43,271 nt of DNA from Thermaceae bacterium (GTDB lineage: Bacteria; Deinococcota; Deinococci; Deinococcales; Marinithermaceae). Positions within the stretch are counted from its first letter, which is position 1, and every line of letters begins with the position of its first letter. The notes under the pieces were generated by a model. That model was not told where the DNA came from, made no database searches, and saw only the letters and a program-made list of their open reading frames with translations. A program made the position numbers and the translations under genes. Location: assembly GCA_026984675.1 (NCBI GenBank), contig JALSRQ010000113.1, forward strand, positions 1-43,271, given 5' to 3'. Shown one piece after another: positions 38,748-43,271 of this stretch.

Positions 38748-41432
38748 ATGGCGCGGCCCAAGCCCAAGCCGAAGCCGGGATCCAAGGGGCCCTCCCGGGG
38801 CGACCTCGAGGCCCTGGCCCTGCTCGCCCTGGGGGCCTTCCTCTTCCTGGCCGCCAGCCTCTGGCCCGAGCCCCCCTTCTCCGGCGACCTCGGCCGCGCC
38901 CTGAAGACCGCCCTCTACCGCCAGCTCGGCTGGACCGCCGCCCTCCTCCCCCTGCCCTTCGGCTACGGGGTGGCCGCCGCCCTCCTGCGGCGGCGGTTTT
39001 GGCCGTTTTTGCGCCAGACCCTCCTCGCCCTCCTGCTGGCGCTCTTCACCCTGCCCCTGCTGGTGCCCCTGGCCCCGGGCTGGGCGGGCCGGCTGGGGCG
39101 GGCGGCGTTTGCCCTCCTGACCGGCCGGCTGGGGGCCTTCGGGCTGCTCCTCCCCGGCCTGCTGGCCCTCCTCAGCCTCGACCTCCTGGCCCAAAAGCCC
39201 CCCTTCTACGGGCTCAGACGGGCCCTTTGGGGGCTGGTGGGGTGGGCCGCCCGGCGGCGGGAGGGGGCCCGGATCCGGGCCGAGGCCCGCGCCCTCCAAA
39301 AGGAGGTCGAGGCGCTCGCCGCCCGCTTCCCCGACCACGCCGTCCTCGGCGAGCTGGCCGGCGAGCTCGCGGCCTTCCTCCGCGGCCGGGGCGGGGCCGA
39401 CCTCGAGGCCTGGCGGGAGCGGCTGGCGCTCTTCCGGGAGGACCGGGCCGCCGAGCTCAAGGCCGCCCTGGCCCAGGAGGCGCCGCCCCTGGCCGAGGCG
39501 ATCGAGGCCGAGCGCAAGGCGCTCAAGCCGCTTTCCCCCGGGCGGGACCCCCTGCTTTCGGCCCTGGAGGAGCGCCGCCGGGCCCTGGCCCTGGAGCTCA
39601 AGGCCCTCCTGGCCGAGGCCCGGTCGCTGGAACGGGCCGCCCGGGCCGCCGAGCGGCGCCTGCCCCAGGGGCTCGACGCCGAGGCCCGCGCCCACCGCCA
39701 GCGGCTGGCCCGCTGGCGGAACCTGGAGGAGCGCTATCACGAGCTCAAGACCCGGGTCGAGAACTGGTGGGCCTGGGTCGACTGGGCGGAGGCGGCCCCG
39801 GACGAGGCCCGCGAGCCCGGGCTCAAGCTGCTCACCTCCGAGGGGCTCAAAGGCCCCCCGCCGCGGCTTCAGGAGGCCGCCCCCCCCAAAAAGGACGGGA
39901 AGAAGGCCCCGCCGGCCCCCAAGCCGCCGGAGCGGGCCCCCGAGGTGCCCCCGCCCGAGGGGCTCGCCCTGCCCCCGCCCGATCTCCTCGACCCCCCCGA
40001 CCCGCCCCGCGAGGACCCCGAGGCCCTGCTCCGGGAGGCCCAGGCCCGGGCCGAGGTCATCAACCAGACCCTGGCCCAGTTCGGCCTCAAGGCCAAGGTC
40101 GTCGACTGGGCCCGCGGCCCCAGCGTGACCCGCTACGAGATCGAGCCCGCCCCCGGCGAGAAGATCGCCCGGATCCAGAGCCTGGCCAACGACCTGGCCC
40201 GGGCGCTGGCGGTGGGGGTGGTGCGGATCGAGGCCCCGATCCCGGGCAAGAGCGTGATCGGCCTCGAGGTCCCCAACGCCGAGCGGGAGGTGGTGCGCTT
40301 CTCCGAGGCCCTGGCCGACAAGAGCTACGCCCGCTTCCGGGGCACCCTGCCGCTGATCCTCGGCAAGAGCATCGAGGGGCGGTTCTGGGTCCGGGACCTG
40401 GCCAAGATGCCCCACCTGCTCATCGCCGGCTCCACCGGCTCCGGCAAGTCGGTGGCGATCAACGCCCTGGTGATGAGCCTGCTCTTTAAGTACCTCCCCA
40501 CCGAGCTCCGGCTCCTGATGATCGACCCCAAGATGGTCGAGCTCACCCCCTACGACGGCATCCCCCACCTGGTGCGGGGGGTGGTCACCAACCCCGCCGA
40601 CGCCGCCGGGGTGCTGCTGGGGGCGGTGGCCCACATGGAGCGGCGCTACAAGATGATGTCCAAGGTCGGGGTGCGGAGCCTCGAGCAGTACAACAAGAAG
40701 ATGCGGGAGGCCGGGGAGCCCCCCCTCCCCTACCTGGTGATCGTCATCGACGAGCTCGCCGACCTGATGATCACCAGCCCCAAGGAGGTCGAGCAGGCGA
40801 TCCTGCGCCTGGCCCAGATGGCCCGGGCCACCGGCATGCACCTGATCCTGGCCACCCAGCGCCCCAGCGTCGACATCCTGACCAGCCTGATCAAGGTCAA
40901 CATCCCGGCCCGGATCGCCTTCGCCGTCTCCAGCGTCCACGACTCCCGCACCATCCTCGACACCACCGGGGCCGAACGGCTCACCGGGCAGGGGGACATG
41001 CTGTTCAGCCAGCCGGGGCTGGCCAAGCCGGTCCGGCTGCAGGGGCCCTACCTCTCGGACGCCGAGATCCACCGGATCACCGGCTACCTCCGGGTCCAGC
41101 CCTTCGACGACGCCTTCGGCGAGAAGTACGGCGCCGACTTCGACGGGCCCGGCCTCTTCACCCCCTCGGGGGCCCCCACCGCCGGGGCCCAGGCGGCGGC
41201 GATGGACTTCTCCGACCCCCTCCTCGAGGCCGCCGCCCGCATCGTGGTCGAGGAGGGGCAGGGCTCGGTCTCCCGGCTGCAGCGCCGGCTCTCGATCGGC
41301 CACGCCCGGGCCGGCAAGCTGATGGACCTGCTCGAGGCGATGGGGATCGTCGGCCCCCACCAGGGCTCGAAGCCCCGCGAGGTGCTGATCACCGAGGACC
41401 AACTCGAGGAGTTCTTCGGAAAACCCCATTAA
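38748..41432 (+). CDS. ftsK: DNA translocase FtsK/SpoIIIE
   Basis: This 894-aa septal DNA pump moves chromosome ends through the closing septum. The N-terminus has about four membrane segments (residues 22-165). A long charged helical region (about 168-350) and a proline-rich linker (about 370-430) follow. The motor has its alpha domain from about 433, Walker [15 protein letters not shown] (about 557-570), [18 protein letters not shown], Walker [14 protein letters not shown] and [21 protein letters not shown]-terminal gamma winged helix (about 820-894, [33 protein letters not shown]) reads polar DNA signals. Upstream in-frame codons read through the ompH region and are not used. Confidence 0.96.
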   Translation: MARPKPKPKPGSKGPSRGDLEALALLALGAFLFLAASLWPEPPFSGDLGRALKTALYRQLGWTAALLPLPFGYGVAAALLRRRFWPFLRQTLLALLLALFTLPLLVPLAPGWAGRLGRAAFALLTGRLGAFGLLLPGLLALLSLDLLAQKPPFYGLRRALWGLVGWAARRREGARIRAEARALQKEVEALAARFPDHAVLGELAGELAAFLRGRGGADLEAWRERLALFREDRAAELKAALAQEAPPLAEAIEAERKALKPLSPGRDPLLSALEERRRALALELKALLAEARSLERAARAAERRLPQGLDAEARAHRQRLARWRNLEERYHELKTRVENWWAWVDWAEAAPDEAREPGLKLLTSEGLKGPPPRLQEAAPPKKDGKKAPPAPKPPERAPEVPPPEGLALPPPDLLDPPDPPREDPEALLREAQARAEVINQTLAQFGLKAKVVDWARGPSVTRYEIEPAPGEKIARIQSLANDLARALAVGVVRIEAPIPGKSVIGLEVPNAEREVVRFSEALADKSYARFRGTLPLILGKSIEGRFWVRDLAKMPHLLIAGSTGSGKSVAINALVMSLLFKYLPTELRLLMIDPKMVELTPYDGIPHLVRGVVTNPADAAGVLLGAVAHMERRYKMMSKVGVRSLEQYNKKMREAGEPPLPYLVIVIDELADLMITSPKEVEQAILRLAQMARATGMHLILATQRPSVDILTSLIKVNIPARIAFAVSSVHDSRTILDTTGAERLTGQGDMLFSQPGLAKPVRLQGPYLSDAEIHRITGYLRVQPFDDAFGEKYGADFDGPGLFTPSGAPTAGAQAAAMDFSDPLLEAAARIVVEEGQGSVSRLQRRLSIGHARAGKLMDLLEAMGIVGPHQGSKPREVLITEDQLEEFFGKPH

Positions 41433-41475
41433 GCCGGCTTAAGGTCGCGCTCACGCGGGGACGGCGGGGGCGCCG

Positions 41476-41481
41476 TAGCCT
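41476..41481 (+). promoter_or_regulatory. -10 hexamer TAGCCT, leaderless promoter for the DUF1800-DUF1501 operon
   Basis: TAGCCT ends 6 bases before the ATG at 41488. No Shine-Dalgarno is present. Confidence 0.45.
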
Positions 41482-41487
41482 GGCCCC

Positions 41488-42612
41488 ATGTACCCAGGCC
41501 GCTTTGGGCTTTCCGAGGCCGCCCACCTGCTCCGGCGGGCCGCCGCCCGGGGCCGGCGGGCGGAGGCCGAGGCGCTGGCCGAGGCCGGGCTCGGGCCGGC
41601 GGTGGCGCGGCTCCTCGCCGACCCCGCCCCGATCCCGCCCCCTCGCTTCCAGCCAAAGAGCCGCCTGGTCCCCCTGGTCCTGGCCTGGCTCCGGGGCTGG
41701 CTGGCGACCGAAACCCCCGCCGCCGAACGGCTCGCCCTGTTCTGGCACGGGCACTTCACCTCCGAGCTCAGGAAGGTCAAGCGCCCCGAGCTGATGTGGC
41801 GGCAGAACGCGACCTTCCGGGAAAAGGGGATGGGGCGCTTCGGCGACCTCCTTCGGGCCATCGCCCGGGACCCCGCCATGCTCCTCTACCTCGACAACGC
41901 CCGCTCCAAGATGCCCCACCCCAACGAGAACTGGGCCCGGGAGCTGATGGAGCTCTTCACCCTGGGCGAGGGGCACTACACCGAGGCCGACGTCAAGGCC
42001 TCCGCCCGGGCCTTCGCCGGCTGGTCGATCACCCCGCCCAAGAAGGGGCCGGTGCGCTTCGTATTCCGAAAGCGCTGGGCCGACCCCGGGGAGAAGGTCT
42101 TCCTGGGAAGGCGGATCCGGGGCGGGGAGGAGGTCCTCGCGATCCTCTCGGAACACCCCCAGACCTACCGGTTCCTGGCCCGAAAGCTCCTCGCCTTCTA
42201 CTTCCACCCCGAACCCGAGGCGGCGATGGTCGAGGAAGGGGCGCGGGTCCTCAAGGACGCCGGGACCCGGGAGTTTTTGGCCTGGCTCTTCACCCACCCC
42301 GCCTTCTACCACCCAAGGGCCCGCTTCGCCCTGGTCAAGAGCCCGGTCGAGTACCTGGTGGGCCTCTACTACGCCAGCGGCCAGACCCCCGACCGGCGGG
42401 CGATGCGCTGGCTCGCGCGCGCCGGGCAGGTGCCGTTCCAGCCCCCCAACGTCAAGGGCTGGAGCGGGGGGCTGGCCTGGCTCGACGCCGGCCCGCTGCT
42501 CGCAAGGATCAACCTCGTCCGCCCCTTCGCCGCCGCCCGGCTCGACCTCTCGGTCTTCGCTGAGGGCGTGGGGCCGGAGGCCCTCCTCCATCCCCGCGCC
42601 CAGCTCCTTTAG
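41488..42612 (+). CDS. DUF1800 family protein
   Basis: The 374-aa protein carries the DUF1800 hallmarks: FGLSEAAHLLRRAA at the N-terminus, LALFWHGHFTSELRKVKRPELMWRQNATFRE, the block NENWARELMELFTLGEGHYTEADV...RAFAGWSI, and the C-terminal PPNVKGWSGGLAWL with the usual GW pair. DUF1800 proteins are nearly always paired with a DUF1501 protein, as here. Their function is unknown to me beyond a suspected role in an exported or extracellular process. No signal peptide is visible. The TAG stop runs into AGGAGG, the ribosome site of the next gene. Confidence 0.92.
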   Translation: MYPGRFGLSEAAHLLRRAAARGRRAEAEALAEAGLGPAVARLLADPAPIPPPRFQPKSRLVPLVLAWLRGWLATETPAAERLALFWHGHFTSELRKVKRPELMWRQNATFREKGMGRFGDLLRAIARDPAMLLYLDNARSKMPHPNENWARELMELFTLGEGHYTEADVKASARAFAGWSITPPKKGPVRFVFRKRWADPGEKVFLGRRIRGGEEVLAILSEHPQTYRFLARKLLAFYFHPEPEAAMVEEGARVLKDAGTREFLAWLFTHPAFYHPRARFALVKSPVEYLVGLYYASGQTPDRRAMRWLARAGQVPFQPPNVKGWSGGLAWLDAGPLLARINLVRPFAAARLDLSVFAEGVGPEALLHPRAQLL

Positions 42613-42620
42613 GAGGCAGG

Positions 42621-43271
42621 ATGAACCGACGCGATTTCGTAAAATCGGCGCTCCGCACCCTGGCCCTGGGGGGGGTCGCCCCCAGCCTGCTCGCCCGGAC
42701 CGCGGCGGCGGCCCGGGCCGAGGGCAAGGCCCTTTTGGTGGTCCAGCTCTCGGGGGGGAACGACGCCCTCAACACCCTGGTGCCCTACCGCCAGGCCCTC
42801 TACGCCCGGCTCCGGCCCCGGATCGGGCTCAAGCCCGCGACCCTCCTGCCGGTCAACGACCGGCTGGGGCTGCACCCGGCGCTGCGGCCGCTGCTCGGGC
42901 TCCTCGAGGCCAACGCGCTGGCCCTGGTCCAGGGGATCGGCTACCCCCACCCCAACCGCAGCCACTTCGTCTCGATGGCCGTCTGGCACACCGCCGACCC
43001 CGAGCGGCGGACCCTCACCGGCTGGCTGGGGCGCTACCTCGACGGCGCCGAGGACCCCTTTTGCGCGGTGAACTTCGGGGTCCTCACCCCCCTCGCCCTG
43101 CGGGGCGAGGCCCGGGTCGCCCCCAGCCTGGAGGGGCTGGAGCGCTTTCAGATCGACCTGCCCCCCGACCTGATGGCGCGGTTGGACGGGGTGCTGACGG
43201 CCCGCTACCAGGGGCTGGAGGAGGCCGTGCGCCGGCGCCTCGCCGAGCTCAAGCGGGCCACCCAACGGGTC
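42621..43271 (+). CDS. DUF1501 family protein, Tat-exported (3' end outside window)
   Basis: The first 217 residues are present and the frame is open to the last base. It begins with a twin-arginine signal (NRRDFVKSALRTLALGGVAP, RR at 3-4, then a hydrophobic and alanine-rich stretch), so the folded protein is exported by Tat. The mature start LLVVQLSGGNDALNTLVPY and the LHPALRPLLGLLEANALALVQGIGYPHPNRSHF block are typical of DUF1501 (sulfatase-like fold relatives). AGGAGG lies 4 bases before the ATG and overlaps the DUF1800 stop, so the two are an operon. Confidence 0.93.
   Translation, partial: MNRRDFVKSALRTLALGGVAPSLLARTAAAARAEGKALLVVQLSGGNDALNTLVPYRQALYARLRPRIGLKPATLLPVNDRLGLHPALRPLLGLLEANALALVQGIGYPHPNRSHFVSMAVWHTADPERRTLTGWLGRYLDGAEDPFCAVNFGVLTPLALRGEARVAPSLEGLERFQIDLPPDLMARLDGVLTARYQGLEEAVRRRLAELKRATQRV

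Overview
The window is a very GC-rich, densely packed stretch of a bacterial chromosome. The gene set and protein sequences point to the Deinococcota, order Thermales (Thermus, Oceanithermus or Marinithermus type). The main pointers are a DUF1999 protein and a metal-site-less phosphoesterase-like protein that resemble Thermus thermophilus proteins known to me, a BamA/Omp85 barrel and an OmpH protein (outer membrane), BshC (bacillithiol), and many genes with a TANNNT hexamer about 6 bases before the start codon, the leaderless-promoter pattern described in Deinococcus and Thermus. I see no phage, insertion sequence, CRISPR array or rRNA. There are three tRNA genes. No stretch over 300 bases lacks a gene.

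Layout. 1-7.3 kb: the end of a vWA/BatA-like membrane protein, DUF1999, a cysteine-less HMA-like protein, aconitase with a strong terminator, DUF503, a flavin reductase-like protein, a thiolase (minus) and a degenerate metallophosphoesterase (plus). 7.3-10.9 kb (minus): PNP-yggS-divIVA as a tightly coupled operon, then hflX, which appears to start at ATA. 10.9-18.5 kb (plus): bamA, an unknown 135-aa gene, a zinc ribbon-cyclase-NTPase-TPR protein and dnaG, the last three linked by overlaps. 18.5-26.8 kb (minus): queA, a tRNA Pro-Gly-Arg array with its own promoter and terminator, and a branched-chain-amino-acid-type ABC operon, livG-acyl-CoA ligase-livH-livM-livK-livF, behind a near-consensus promoter. 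26.8-29.7 kb (minus): a small beta-barrel-like protein, an isoaspartyl peptidase, a shikimate-dehydrogenase-like pseudoenzyme and trpC. 29.7-30.4 kb: a divergent CDGSH / HxlR pair with an inverted repeat between them. 30.3-35 kb (minus): bshC, an amidohydrolase and a UvrD/PcrA helicase. 35-38.1 kb: phosphohexomutase (plus), then an AttH/CrtC-like lipoprotein and a CBS-ACT protein (minus). 38.2-43.3 kb (plus): OmpH, FtsK, DUF1800 and a Tat-exported DUF1501 protein cut by the window end.

The genes are a mixture of housekeeping functions (replication priming, chromosome translocation, outer-membrane assembly, tRNA modification, TCA cycle, purine salvage) and uptake/CoA activation. Three themes deserve attention. 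First, transcription signals are folded into neighbouring genes: stop codons double as the first bases of -10 hexamers, and three convergent pairs share one CTAG for both stops. Second, several proteins keep a fold but have lost its signature residues (HMA, phosphoesterase, shikimate dehydrogenase, cyclase/NTPase). Third, hflX carries a Shine-Dalgarno sequence inside alternative hairpins ahead of a non-canonical ATA start.
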